This document shows positions 8,874 to 16,298 of a stretch of DNA of 64,000 bases, piece by piece (within the stretch, counting starts at the first letter, position 1; every line of letters begins with the position of its first letter). Made by a program: the position numbers and the translations under genes. The notes below the pieces were generated by a model. It searched no databases. It worked only from the letters and a program-made list of their open reading frames with translations, and had not been told where the DNA came from. This stretch comes from CAIUGU01 sp965279735 (GTDB lineage: Bacteria; Pseudomonadota; Gammaproteobacteria; Steroidobacterales; Steroidobacteraceae). Where the stretch lies: assembly GCA_965279735.1 (NCBI GenBank), contig OZ257260.1, forward strand, positions 1,302,001 through 1,366,000. Direction: 5' to 3'.

Positions 8874-10274
8874 ATGACCGCAAAAACATTGTTCGAGAAA
8901 GTGTGGGAACGGCACGAAGTCGTTCCCGAGACCGCCGAAACGCCCGCGGTGCTCTACATCGATCTGCACCTGATCCACGAAGTGACGACACCCCAGGCTT
9001 TCTCGCTGCTGCGGGAACAGGGGCTGAAGGTACGGCGTCCGGATCTCATTCTCGCGACGATGGATCATTCGACGCCGACCACCTCGGAGGAGATCTTCGG
9101 GCGCATCCCGATCCGCATGGAATCCGCTGCGCAGCAGATCCACAAGCTCGAAGACAACTGCCGCGAATTCGGCATCGAACTCCTCGGCATGACGCACGAG
9201 CATCGCGGCATCGTGCACGTCATCGGGCCGGAACTCGGCGCGACGCAGCCGGGCAAGACCATCGTCTGTGGTGATAGCCATACGGCAACGCACGGTGCGT
9301 TCGGTGCCCTCGCCTTCGGCATCGGCACCACGGAAGTCGGTCACGTCCTCGCAACGCAGTGCCTGCTGCAGCGCCGTCCCAAGACGCTGGCCATCAATGT
9401 TCGTGGCCGCCTCGCTCCCGGCGTGACAGCAAAGGATCTCATTCTCGCCATCATCGGCAGGATCGGCGTGGCCGGTGGCACAGGCTTTGTCATTGAGTAT
9501 CGCGGTGAAGCCATCGAAGCGCTCTCGATGGACGAACGCATGACCATCTGCAACATGTCGATCGAAGCCGGCGCCCGCGCCGGCATGATCGCACCCGATG
9601 AAACCACTTTCGCTTACCTGAAAGGCAGGCCGAAGGCTCCGCAAGGCGCGGACTGGGATCGTGCGGTAGCAGAGTGGAAACAGCTCAAGAGCGACCCCGG
9701 TGCACGTTTCGACAGTGAAGTGGATATCGACGCGACAACCCTCGAACCGATGATCACCTACGGCACCAACCCGGGCATGGTCACGTCGATCTCGGGATCG
9801 GTCCCCACCCGTCCCGACGACGCAGTGTTCGCCAAGGCGCTTGCGTACATGGGCTTGCAGGCAGGCGAGCGGATGCTCGACAAGTCGGTACAGATTGTCT
9901 TCATCGGTAGCTGCACGAATTCGCGCCTGTCCGATCTCGAACTCGCGGCGCGGGTCATCAAAGGTCACAAAGTGGCCTCGGGTGTCCGCATGCTCGTGGT
10001 GCCGGGGTCGCAACAGATCAAGCTCGCAGCGGAAGCGCTCGGGCTCGATCAGGTCTTCCTCGATGCCGGTGCAGAATGGCGGGAATCGGGGTGTTCGATG
10101 TGCATCGGCATGAATGGCGATCTCGCCGGCAAGGGCCAGTACGTCGTCAGCACCAGCAACCGCAATTTCGAAGGCCGGCAGGGACAGGGAGCGCGCACGT
10201 TGCTCGCGAGTCCGGCAACCGCAGCCGCCGCAGCCATTCGCGGACGTATCACAGACCCGCGTCAGTACATGTGA
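8874..10274 (+). CDS. leuC: 3-isopropylmalate dehydratase large subunit
   Basis: The 466-residue aconitase-family subunit pairs with LeuD to isomerise 2- to 3-isopropylmalate. The cysteines binding the [4Fe-4S] cluster are in FIGSCTNSRLSDL and GCSMCIGMN, and the conserved VCGDSHTATHGAFGALAFG segment is present near residue 130. The length is standard for the bacterial type. It is followed by leuD after 57 bp. Confidence 0.97.
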   Translation: MTAKTLFEKVWERHEVVPETAETPAVLYIDLHLIHEVTTPQAFSLLREQGLKVRRPDLILATMDHSTPTTSEEIFGRIPIRMESAAQQIHKLEDNCREFGIELLGMTHEHRGIVHVIGPELGATQPGKTIVCGDSHTATHGAFGALAFGIGTTEVGHVLATQCLLQRRPKTLAINVRGRLAPGVTAKDLILAIIGRIGVAGGTGFVIEYRGEAIEALSMDERMTICNMSIEAGARAGMIAPDETTFAYLKGRPKAPQGADWDRAVAEWKQLKSDPGARFDSEVDIDATTLEPMITYGTNPGMVTSISGSVPTRPDDAVFAKALAYMGLQAGERMLDKSVQIVFIGSCTNSRLSDLELAARVIKGHKVASGVRMLVVPGSQQIKLAAEALGLDQVFLDAGAEWRESGCSMCIGMNGDLAGKGQYVVSTSNRNFEGRQGQGARTLLASPATAAAAAIRGRITDPRQYM

Positions 10275-10331
10275 CAGCTGGCGGCATTCCGTTCGTTTCA
10301 TTCTTTACTCGCTGACCAAGTATCCACCCCG

Positions 10332-10907
10332 ATGCAGCCCATCAAGTCGCTCAAATCCCGGACAGTTGTCCTGTCGCCTCCGGACATCGACACGGATCAG
10401 ATCATCCCCGCGCGGTTCCTGCGGACGACCACGAAGGAAGGCCTGGGCAAGCAGCTCTTCTCGGATTGGCGCTACGACGCAAACGGCACTCCCAAGGCCG
10501 ACTTCGTGCTCAACAGGCCTGAAGCACAGGGTTGTTCGATCCTCGTGGCTGGGCGTAACTTCGGTTGTGGCTCGTCGCGTGAACACGCGCCGTGGGCGCT
10601 GCTCGACTTTGGAATTCACGCTGTCATCAGCACCGAGATTGCCGACATCTTCCGGAGCAATTCGCTCAAGAACGGGCTGCTGCCCATCGTGATCGACGAA
10701 CCGACGCATGCCTGGTTGCTGGAGCATCCCGGCGTGGAGGTCGAGATTGACCTGGCCTCTTCCACCCTGAAGTTGCCTGACGGACGTAAGGTCGGTTTTC
10801 CGATCGAGGCGTTCGCAAAATACTGCCTGCTGAATGGCATCGATGAGCTCGGCTACCTGCTGAACCAGTCCGATGCGATCAGCCGTCACGAGCGAGCCCA
10901 TCCGTGA
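10332..10907 (+). CDS. leuD: 3-isopropylmalate dehydratase small subunit
   Basis: The 191-residue swivelling-domain partner of LeuC is identified by GRNFGCGSSREHAPWALLDFG, the substrate-binding loop of the family. The N-terminus has the expected DIDTDQIIPARFL. The stop codon overlaps the leuB start by four bases (GTGA), which suggests translational coupling. Confidence 0.97.
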   Translation: MQPIKSLKSRTVVLSPPDIDTDQIIPARFLRTTTKEGLGKQLFSDWRYDANGTPKADFVLNRPEAQGCSILVAGRNFGCGSSREHAPWALLDFGIHAVISTEIADIFRSNSLKNGLLPIVIDEPTHAWLLEHPGVEVEIDLASSTLKLPDGRKVGFPIEAFAKYCLLNGIDELGYLLNQSDAISRHERAHP

Positions 10908-11965
10908 AGGCGCGCATTGTCGTTCTCCCCGGGGATGGCATCGGCCCCGAAGTCACCGCTGAAGGCGTCAGGGTGCTGGAGGCTGTCGCCACCCGCTTCA
11001 AGCATGAATTCACCTTCGACACGCAGCTGATCGGTGGCGCCGCGATTGACGCGACTGGCAGCGCATTGCCCGAGCAGACGCTCGCAGCGTGCAAGGGTGC
11101 GGCTGCCATCCTGCTGGGAGCAGTGGGTGGTCCCAAATGGTCGGATCCTGCCGCGAAGGTGCGACCCGAGCAGGGTCTGCTCGCGATTCGCAAGGCGCTT
11201 GGGCTGTTCGCGAATCTGCGGCCCGTGAGTTTGCATCCTGCCCTGCTCGATGCTTCCACGATCAAGCCTGAGGTCCTCGCAGGCACCGACATCATGGTCG
11301 TTCGTGAATTGACCGGCGGCATCTACTTCGGTGAGAAGACCCGGACCGCCACCAGTGCGAGCGATCTCTGCACGTATACCGTTGCCGAGGTCGAGCGCGT
11401 CATTCGCGTAGCCGGCCGTCTGGCGATGGGCCGGCGCAAGAACCTTGTGTCCGTCGACAAGGCAAATGTGCTCGAGACCTCCCGCCTCTGGCGTCAGGTT
11501 GCCGAACGTATCCTGAAGTCGGAATTTCCCGAGGTCACTTTCGAGCACATGCTCGTCGACTCGGCGGCGATGCACCTCATCCGCAAACCTGCCAGCTTCG
11601 ATGTCATCGTGACGGAGAACATGTTCGGCGACATCCTGACCGACGAGGCTTCGATGCTCGCGGGTTCGATGGGCTTGCTGCCTTCTGCATCTCTGGGTGC
11701 CGGAACGCTGGGTCTCTACGAACCCATTCACGGCTCGGCGCCCGACATTGCCGGCCGTGGAATCGCGAATCCCTTCGGCACCATCCTGAGCGCAGCGTTG
11801 CTCTTGAAGCACTCGCTCGGCTTGATAACAGAGGCCGCAGCCGTCGAGGCGGCGGTAGCGGAAGCGGTCACCGCCGGGGTCCGGACGGCGGACATAGCGG
11901 CGGGCGGACCCCAGGTCTCGACCCGGGTTGCCGGGGATGCGGTATTGAAGATTATTTCAGGTTAA
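10904..11965 (+). CDS. leuB: 3-isopropylmalate dehydrogenase
   Basis: The 353-residue NAD-dependent oxidative decarboxylase converts 3-isopropylmalate to 2-oxoisocaproate. It begins with GTG overlapping the leuD stop. Diagnostic segments are LPGDGIGPEV at the N-terminus, the Mg-binding VTENMFGDILTDEASML, and the NAD-binding YEPIHGSAPDIAGRGIANP. It is the last gene of the ilvC operon; a terminator lies about 310 bp downstream. Confidence 0.97.
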   Translation: MKARIVVLPGDGIGPEVTAEGVRVLEAVATRFKHEFTFDTQLIGGAAIDATGSALPEQTLAACKGAAAILLGAVGGPKWSDPAAKVRPEQGLLAIRKALGLFANLRPVSLHPALLDASTIKPEVLAGTDIMVVRELTGGIYFGEKTRTATSASDLCTYTVAEVERVIRVAGRLAMGRRKNLVSVDKANVLETSRLWRQVAERILKSEFPEVTFEHMLVDSAAMHLIRKPASFDVIVTENMFGDILTDEASMLAGSMGLLPSASLGAGTLGLYEPIHGSAPDIAGRGIANPFGTILSAALLLKHSLGLITEAAAVEAAVAEAVTAGVRTADIAAGGPQVSTRVAGDAVLKIISG

Positions 11966-12307
11966 CTGCCCAAGTTACTGAAAAATAATAGTTTGTATTT
12001 TTGAGTGAATTCGTGTCGGGACCCAAGCGCCCGGCCAAAAGGCTGTTTCGCCCGAAAATTGCCCTCCAATGGCCGCCGGAGATTGGTTATTATCCGGTCA
12101 GCGCGCCGGATTCTCCGTCTCGCGGTTTCTTCGCCCTCTAGGCAACCACCCTTTTCTTTTCGGCCGTTTACGGTCGAATACTCTCTGGTGGAAACGGGAC
12201 TCGAGTCGGGTTAGTCCCCATGTCGCGGCGGTTCACTCCGTCCCGACGAGACTGTGATCTTCGTTGCCACATCCAGGCCGGCCCGAAAAAGCCGGCCTGT
12301 TTTTTTT
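11966..12307 (+). other. Long intergenic gap ending in a terminator; candidate untranslated RNA
   Basis: No convincing ORF is seen between leuB and the end of metB. The first 40 bp are AT-rich. Further on, GGGAC and GTCCC enclose a 12-13 nt loop around 12200, and a CTCGAGTCGGG stretch can pair with CCCGACGAG at 12242-12250. The region ends in a strong terminator. It may be only a long leuB 3' UTR or an independent small RNA. Confidence 0.3.
12275..12307 (+). terminator. Rho-independent terminator downstream of leuB
   Basis: AGGCCGGC (12275-12282) pairs with GCCGGCCT (12291-12298) and is followed by G and eight T residues. It lies 310 bp after the leuB stop and 25 bp before the convergent metB stop. 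Confidence 0.9.
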
Positions 12308-12332
12308 GTGGCCATTCATTACAGCAAGCCGA

Positions 12333-13508
12333 TCAGCCTGCCTTGCGCGCCCGCTCGAGTGCCGCTTCAAGATCGCGCAGCAGATCGCCGCCCTCTTCGA
12401 TCCCGATCGAGAGCCGGATCAGACCCTCCGAGATTCCCGCCCGCTCCCTTGCCTGCACATCCAGTGCTGCATGGGTCATGGTCGCGGGATGAGCCGCCAG
12501 GCTCTCGACGCCACCCAGTGACTCTGCCAGTGAGAAACACTGCAAGCCATTGAAGAAGGAGCGGACCTGCTCCAGGCCACCGTGCAGCTCGAAACTCACC
12601 ATCGCGCCGAAACCCGATTGCTGTCGTCGGGCCAGCTCATGCTGGGGATGGGTCTTGAGTCCGGGGTAGTAAACGGCGCGGACCGCGGGATGATTCGTCA
12701 GCACACCTGCGACCTGCTCCGCGTTCGCGGCGTGAGCCTTCAGTCTCGCATGCAGCGTGCGCAATCCACGCAGCGTGAGATAGCTGTCGAACGGTGCACC
12801 CGTGACGCCGGTGGCATTGCCCCACCATTCAAGTTGCTGATGCAGCTCGGCAGAGGCAGCAATGACGGCGCCCCCGACGACATCGCTGTGGCCGTTCAAG
12901 TACTTGGTCGTAGAATGCACGACGAAGTCCGCACCCAGCGCGATGGGCTGCTGCCACACCGGCGACAGGAAAGTGTTGTCCACGACGACCAGTGCGCCGG
13001 TTGCATGTGCAGCGTCGGCAATGGAACGGATATCAGCAACTCTCAGCAGGGGATTGCTCGGCGTCTCGATCCAGACCAGCTTCGGCCGCTTCGCGATCGC
13101 CTGGGCAATGGCTTGAGGATCGGTCTGATCGATGAACTCCACCCGCAAAGATCCCCGACGAGCCAGTCCTCCCAGCAGACGATAGGTGCCGCCATAGCAG
13201 TCGTGCGGTGCGACCACCAGGTCATTCGCACCCATCAGCTGGGTGATCAGCATGACCGCCGACATGCCCGAGGCTGTCACGACCGCACCGGCGCCACCTT
13301 CAAGATCAGCCAGCGCGGCACCCAACGCATCCCGTGTCGGGTTGCCCGACCGGCTGTAGTCGTAGCGACCTTTCTGGCCGAAAGCCGAGAAAGCAAAATT
13401 GGACGTCAGGTACAGCGGCGCAACGACCGCCCCGTGCTGCGTGTCGCTCTCAAGCCCGGCGCGGACAGTCCGCGTTGTCTGACCGGCCCATTCAGGCAAA
13501 TCGCTCAT
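12333..13508 (-). CDS. metB: Cystathionine gamma-synthase
   Basis: This is a 391-residue fold-type I PLP enzyme of the Cys/Met metabolism family. It shows YDYSRSGNPTRDALG, APHDCYGGTYRL, VVDNTFLSP and the PLP lysine in STTKYLNGHSD. The pattern closely follows E. coli MetB, including SLAESLGGVESLAAHPATMTHA, so I prefer cystathionine gamma-synthase to gamma-lyase. It would join O-acylhomoserine and cysteine. The metX gene immediately upstream overlaps it by four bases and supplies the acylhomoserine, which supports the assignment. Both lie behind a SAM-I riboswitch. Confidence 0.9.
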   Translation of the reverse strand: MSDLPEWAGQTTRTVRAGLESDTQHGAVVAPLYLTSNFAFSAFGQKGRYDYSRSGNPTRDALGAALADLEGGAGAVVTASGMSAVMLITQLMGANDLVVAPHDCYGGTYRLLGGLARRGSLRVEFIDQTDPQAIAQAIAKRPKLVWIETPSNPLLRVADIRSIADAAHATGALVVVDNTFLSPVWQQPIALGADFVVHSTTKYLNGHSDVVGGAVIAASAELHQQLEWWGNATGVTGAPFDSYLTLRGLRTLHARLKAHAANAEQVAGVLTNHPAVRAVYYPGLKTHPQHELARRQQSGFGAMVSFELHGGLEQVRSFFNGLQCFSLAESLGGVESLAAHPATMTHAALDVQARERAGISEGLIRLSIGIEEGGDLLRDLEAALERARKAG

Positions 13509-14578
13509 GATCGTTCTCCGCGCAGATCGCCTGGTCCGGAAGCAGCTTCCTTGCTGCCAAGGGCCTTACCCAGAACAGGTCGCAACGCTTCAATCTCCTT
13601 GAGGAAGGCATCATGGCCATAGAGCGACGACAGCTCCACCAGCTGGCACGGTCCGGCGAGCCGACTCTTGAGGTCCTGGAGATCCGCGATCGGGACGAGC
13701 TGGTCTTCGAGCACGCCGATCAAGGTTGTCGGTACCCGGATCTGCGCCGCCCTCACCTGATGCAGGTCGATGGATTCTGAAAGGCACACGAACGCTTCGG
13801 GAACATACCGTTGTGCGTAAGCGTCTCCTCGTGCGAACAGATAGCCTTCAACCGGGAAGGCGAACCCGGAGGCGCAGCGTTCGGCTTCGCCGCTGAAGCG
13901 GGCTGCAAATTCCGCAGGTGTTCGATAGGTGGCCATGGCCAGGGCGCGCGCGAGTTTCAGTCCTTCAGCGCCCTCACCCTTCGCGGCGGCATACCGGACG
14001 ATCGCGCGCTGCACGCTGCGCCAGGCAGTTGCCATCGGATGAGTGCGGTCCGCCGCGCTGATCGCAACGATATGCCCGACTTCATCGGGAAAGCGCTCTG
14101 CGAAAGCCAGCGCGACCATTCCGCCATACGAAGCGCCGACGATCGCGTGCAGCGGCTGAATCCCCAGATGGTCGATCAGTCGGTGCAGGAGCTCCGCCTG
14201 GTCATAGGCGCTGATGCTCGGGAAGGATTTCTGGCCTGGCCTCGGGCCCGTGGTCTCGCCGCTGCCGCCCAGGAAGTCGAAGCCGAGAATTGCATGCAGG
14301 TTCGAATCGACCGGGTATTTTGGTCCGACGACGCCGTTCCACCATCCGCCCGCCTCGCCGGAATTCTGTGCAAATACCTTGCGGCCGGCAGAGATGCCGC
14401 CTAGTGCCGCAACAACGGGAGCGTCGGGGATGCTTGCGCGCGTCAGGCGCCACGCAACACTTACGTCCTCAAGGACTTCCCCAAAATGCAGGGGGAACGC
14501 ACCGGGGATCTTGAGGATCCCTTCGCTGGCGTTCCCTACCGTGGCACTCCGGGCTGTACCGGTTGTGGGCGTAGTCAT
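13505..14578 (-). CDS. metX: Homoserine O-acyltransferase, MetX type
   Basis: The 357-residue alpha/beta-hydrolase-fold enzyme activates homoserine for methionine synthesis. The nucleophile is S150 in GASYGGM, with an acid in GVLEDQLVPIAD and the histidine in SLYGHDAFLKE. The start is ATG 14578, preceded by GGAGAGCATTGGAAG; an in-frame GTG at 14608 lies inside a leader hairpin and is less likely. The acyl donor is not decided by the sequence: MetX relatives in this bacterial group include both acetyl- and succinyl-transferases, and the neighbouring MetB-like partner would favour succinyl. Expression is expected to fall when SAM binds the upstream riboswitch. Confidence 0.85.
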   Translation of the reverse strand: MTTPTTGTARSATVGNASEGILKIPGAFPLHFGEVLEDVSVAWRLTRASIPDAPVVAALGGISAGRKVFAQNSGEAGGWWNGVVGPKYPVDSNLHAILGFDFLGGSGETTGPRPGQKSFPSISAYDQAELLHRLIDHLGIQPLHAIVGASYGGMVALAFAERFPDEVGHIVAISAADRTHPMATAWRSVQRAIVRYAAAKGEGAEGLKLARALAMATYRTPAEFAARFSGEAERCASGFAFPVEGYLFARGDAYAQRYVPEAFVCLSESIDLHQVRAAQIRVPTTLIGVLEDQLVPIADLQDLKSRLAGPCQLVELSSLYGHDAFLKEIEALRPVLGKALGSKEAASGPGDLRGERS

Positions 14579-14602
14579 GACTTCCAATGCTCTCCAATAG
14601 TC

Positions 14603-14771
14603 CCCCACGTGCGGGGCTAGCCCCCCTGTCTGTCAGGGGGGTGGATCCTTCCTATGACGGAAGGCGGTTTCCACACATCGGAAACCCCTACGGAGAGCCG
14701 TAGCGGCAGGTCGCTGTAGCCTGCTTTTCCCGCTTGGCGCATCCGCGCCGCATGGAAAAGCTTTAAAGCTT
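14603..14771 (-). promoter_or_regulatory. Stem-loop array between SAM riboswitch and metX
   Basis: At least six consecutive inverted repeats follow the aptamer. They are AAGCTTTAAAGCTT (14758-14771), GCTTTTCC/GGAAAAGC (14723-14761, with an inner GGCGC/GCGCC), CTACGG/CCGTAG (14688-14703), GGTTTCC/GGAAACC (14666-14686), CCTTCC/GGAAGG (14647-14664), and a C6/G6 hairpin at about 14620-14641 followed by CCCC/GGGG. None ends in a U-tract, so control by sequestering the ribosome-binding region is more likely than intrinsic termination. Confidence 0.6.
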
Positions 14772-14779
14772 CACAGCAC

Positions 14780-14911
14780 CTCATCTGTGGGTTGGGCGCA
14801 GGGGCGATCCCTTGCGCGGCAATACCGCAGGAGTTGGCACCTTTTCACAGGGGTTAGCTGCGACGGTTGCCCCGGCTTCAAAGGGCCTTTCCCTCAGCCG
14901 GTCTCGATGAG
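14780..14911 (-). ncRNA. SAM-I riboswitch aptamer (S-box)
   Basis: On the minus strand, CTCATC (14911-14906) and GATGAG (14785-14780) form P1. Between them lie the family signatures in order: TGAGGGA and GGCCC, TGAAGCC, GGGGCAACC, then AAAAGGTGCCAACTCC with a G-rich P4 arm. This is the order and wording of the SAM-I aptamer, including the kink-turn and the AACC/GGUGC pseudoknot strands. It lies about 200 nt upstream of metX and would switch metX-metB off when S-adenosylmethionine is abundant. Confidence 0.92.
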
Positions 14912-14919
14912 TGGCCAAA

Positions 14920-14949
14920 AGTCTATGGTCAGTGCGGTGAAGGCGTCAA
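14920..14949 (-). promoter_or_regulatory. Promoter of the metX riboswitch leader
   Basis: On the minus strand a -35 TTGACG (14949-14944) and a -10 TAGACT (14925-14920) are separated by 18 bp. Transcription would start just before the SAM aptamer. Confidence 0.55.
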
Positions 14950-14979
14950 GAAAGTATCTGGCGGAGAGGCATTTTCGGG

Positions 14980-15006
14980 TTGACGCCCGGGCCTTGCGTG
15001 TATTAA
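14980..15006 (+). promoter_or_regulatory. Promoter of the hisR-his operon
   Basis: TTGACG at 14980-14985 is a good -35. TATTAA (15001-15006, spacing 15) or TTAACG (15003-15008, spacing 17) is the -10. Either choice is covered by the palindrome at 15000-15025, as expected for a repressible promoter. Confidence 0.5.
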
Positions 15007-15025
15007 CGTGCTAGCACGCTAATAC
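15000..15025. promoter_or_regulatory. Near-perfect palindromic operator, probably for HisR
   Basis: The 26-bp site has arms GTATTA and TAATAC around the core CGTGCTAGCACG, with a single asymmetric position in each half. Its centre resembles TrpR-type operators (CTAG core). It lies 17 bp upstream of the ATG of a TrpR-family gene and overlaps the predicted -10, so autoregulation and repression of the his genes is the simplest reading. Confidence 0.75.
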
Positions 15026-15041
15026 AACCTCCTGTATTCCC

Positions 15042-15359
15042 ATGAAAGATCACCGCGCCGTCACGCCGCGTCAGGAAGCCCTGGCCGAGCGTTCGCTTGC
15101 CGATGCGCTCCTGAAACTGTCGACAGTCGATGAGTGCCGGGCATTCCTGCGCGATCTGTGCACGCCGGCCGAGTTGCAGGCGCTCGCGGATCGCTGGCAG
15201 GTGGTTGGCCTGCTGCAGGAAGGCCTTCCCTATCGCGAGATACAGAAAAGAACCGGTGTCAGCGTCACGACCGTCGGGCGCGTTGCCCGTTATCTCACTC
15301 AAGGCAATGGCGGTTATGCGCTGGTTGTCAAACGACTGGAGGAACCCCGCCATGGATAA
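15042..15359 (+). CDS. hisR: TrpR/YerC-family repressor heading the his operon
   Basis: The 105-residue all-helical DNA-binding protein belongs to the TrpR/YerC-YecD family. Residues 63-86 (LPYREIQKRTGVSVTTVGRV) form the helix-turn-helix. Upstream, LCTPAELQALADRWQVVGLL is the typical family segment. The gene overlaps hisG by eight bases and lies just downstream of a palindromic operator. TrpR-family regulators in this position in Xanthomonadales have been predicted to repress histidine biosynthesis. The effector (histidine or another ligand) cannot be read from the sequence. Confidence 0.82.
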   Translation: MKDHRAVTPRQEALAERSLADALLKLSTVDECRAFLRDLCTPAELQALADRWQVVGLLQEGLPYREIQKRTGVSVTTVGRVARYLTQGNGGYALVVKRLEEPRHG

Positions 15360-16266
15360 GGTTGCCATCGACAAGCCTCCGCGGCTGAAGCTCGCCGTGC
15401 AGAAATCCGGCCGGCTGACAGACAACTCGCTTGACCTGATGGTCAAGTGCGGCCTCAAGTACAGCCGAGGCAAGGACCAGCTGATCTGCTACGGCGAGAA
15501 CATGCCGCTCGACGTGCTGCTGGTGCGCGACGACGATATCCCGGACCTCGTGCAGCAGGATGTCTGCGACCTCGGCATAGTCGGGCTCAATGTCATCGAA
15601 GAAAAACGCCTGGCGTTCGAGGCCCGAGGCATCAAGCCGCTGTTCGAGCAGCTGATGGTGCTCGACTACGGCAAGTGCCGACTGTCCATCGCTGTCCCTG
15701 ACGGCACCGACTACGACGGTGTTCGCTCGCTGCAGGGCAAGCGGATCGCCACCACGTATCCGAATATCCTGGGTCGTTACCTTCAGGACAACGACGTCCA
15801 GGCCGAGATCGTTACACTGTCGGGTGCCGTCGAGATCGCACCACGCCTCGGTCGCGCCGATTTCATCTGCGACCTCGTGTCGACCGGCGCAACGCTGGTG
15901 GCCAACCACCTTCGCGAAGCTGAAACCATTCTCCTGAGCCAGGCAGCAGTAATCCGTACTCCCGTGCCGGTTGTCGAAGAGAAGCAGGACTGGATCCATC
16001 GGCTGACCGTCCGCATCGATGGCGTGCAGCAGGTGAAGGAAAGCAAGTACATCATGCTGCATGCGCCGCGCTCGAAACTTGCGGACATCCGCAAGCTGCT
16101 ACCCGGCAGCGAGTTCCCGACGATCATTCCGCTTGATGGCCCTGGTGACAAGGTCGCGGTGCACGCGGTCTGCCGGGAAAACGTGTTCTGGGAAACGCTG
16201 GAAAGCCTCAAGAAAGCCGGTGCGAGTTCGGTACTCGTGCTGCCTGTCGAGAAGATGCTGGCCTGA
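15352..16266 (+). CDS. hisG: ATP phosphoribosyltransferase, long (regulated) form
   Basis: The 304-residue enzyme catalyses the first step of histidine synthesis, PRPP plus ATP. LKLAVQKSGRLTDNSLDL opens the catalytic domain, and DLVSTGATLVANHLRE is the PRPP-binding region. The C-terminal ACT-like domain (about residues 225-304) is the histidine feedback site, so no HisZ partner is needed. The ATG at 15352 follows GGAGG and lies inside the end of hisR. Confidence 0.96.
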   Translation: MDKVAIDKPPRLKLAVQKSGRLTDNSLDLMVKCGLKYSRGKDQLICYGENMPLDVLLVRDDDIPDLVQQDVCDLGIVGLNVIEEKRLAFEARGIKPLFEQLMVLDYGKCRLSIAVPDGTDYDGVRSLQGKRIATTYPNILGRYLQDNDVQAEIVTLSGAVEIAPRLGRADFICDLVSTGATLVANHLREAETILLSQAAVIRTPVPVVEEKQDWIHRLTVRIDGVQQVKESKYIMLHAPRSKLADIRKLLPGSEFPTIIPLDGPGDKVAVHAVCRENVFWETLESLKKAGASSVLVLPVEKMLA

Positions 16267-16298
16267 ACTGCCGCCAAAGTGTGAAGGATCGAAGGACA

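Noticed and set aside
8820..10301. Minus-strand open frame of 493 codons over leuC
   Set aside because: It is the exact antisense of leuC, with no homology-like motifs.
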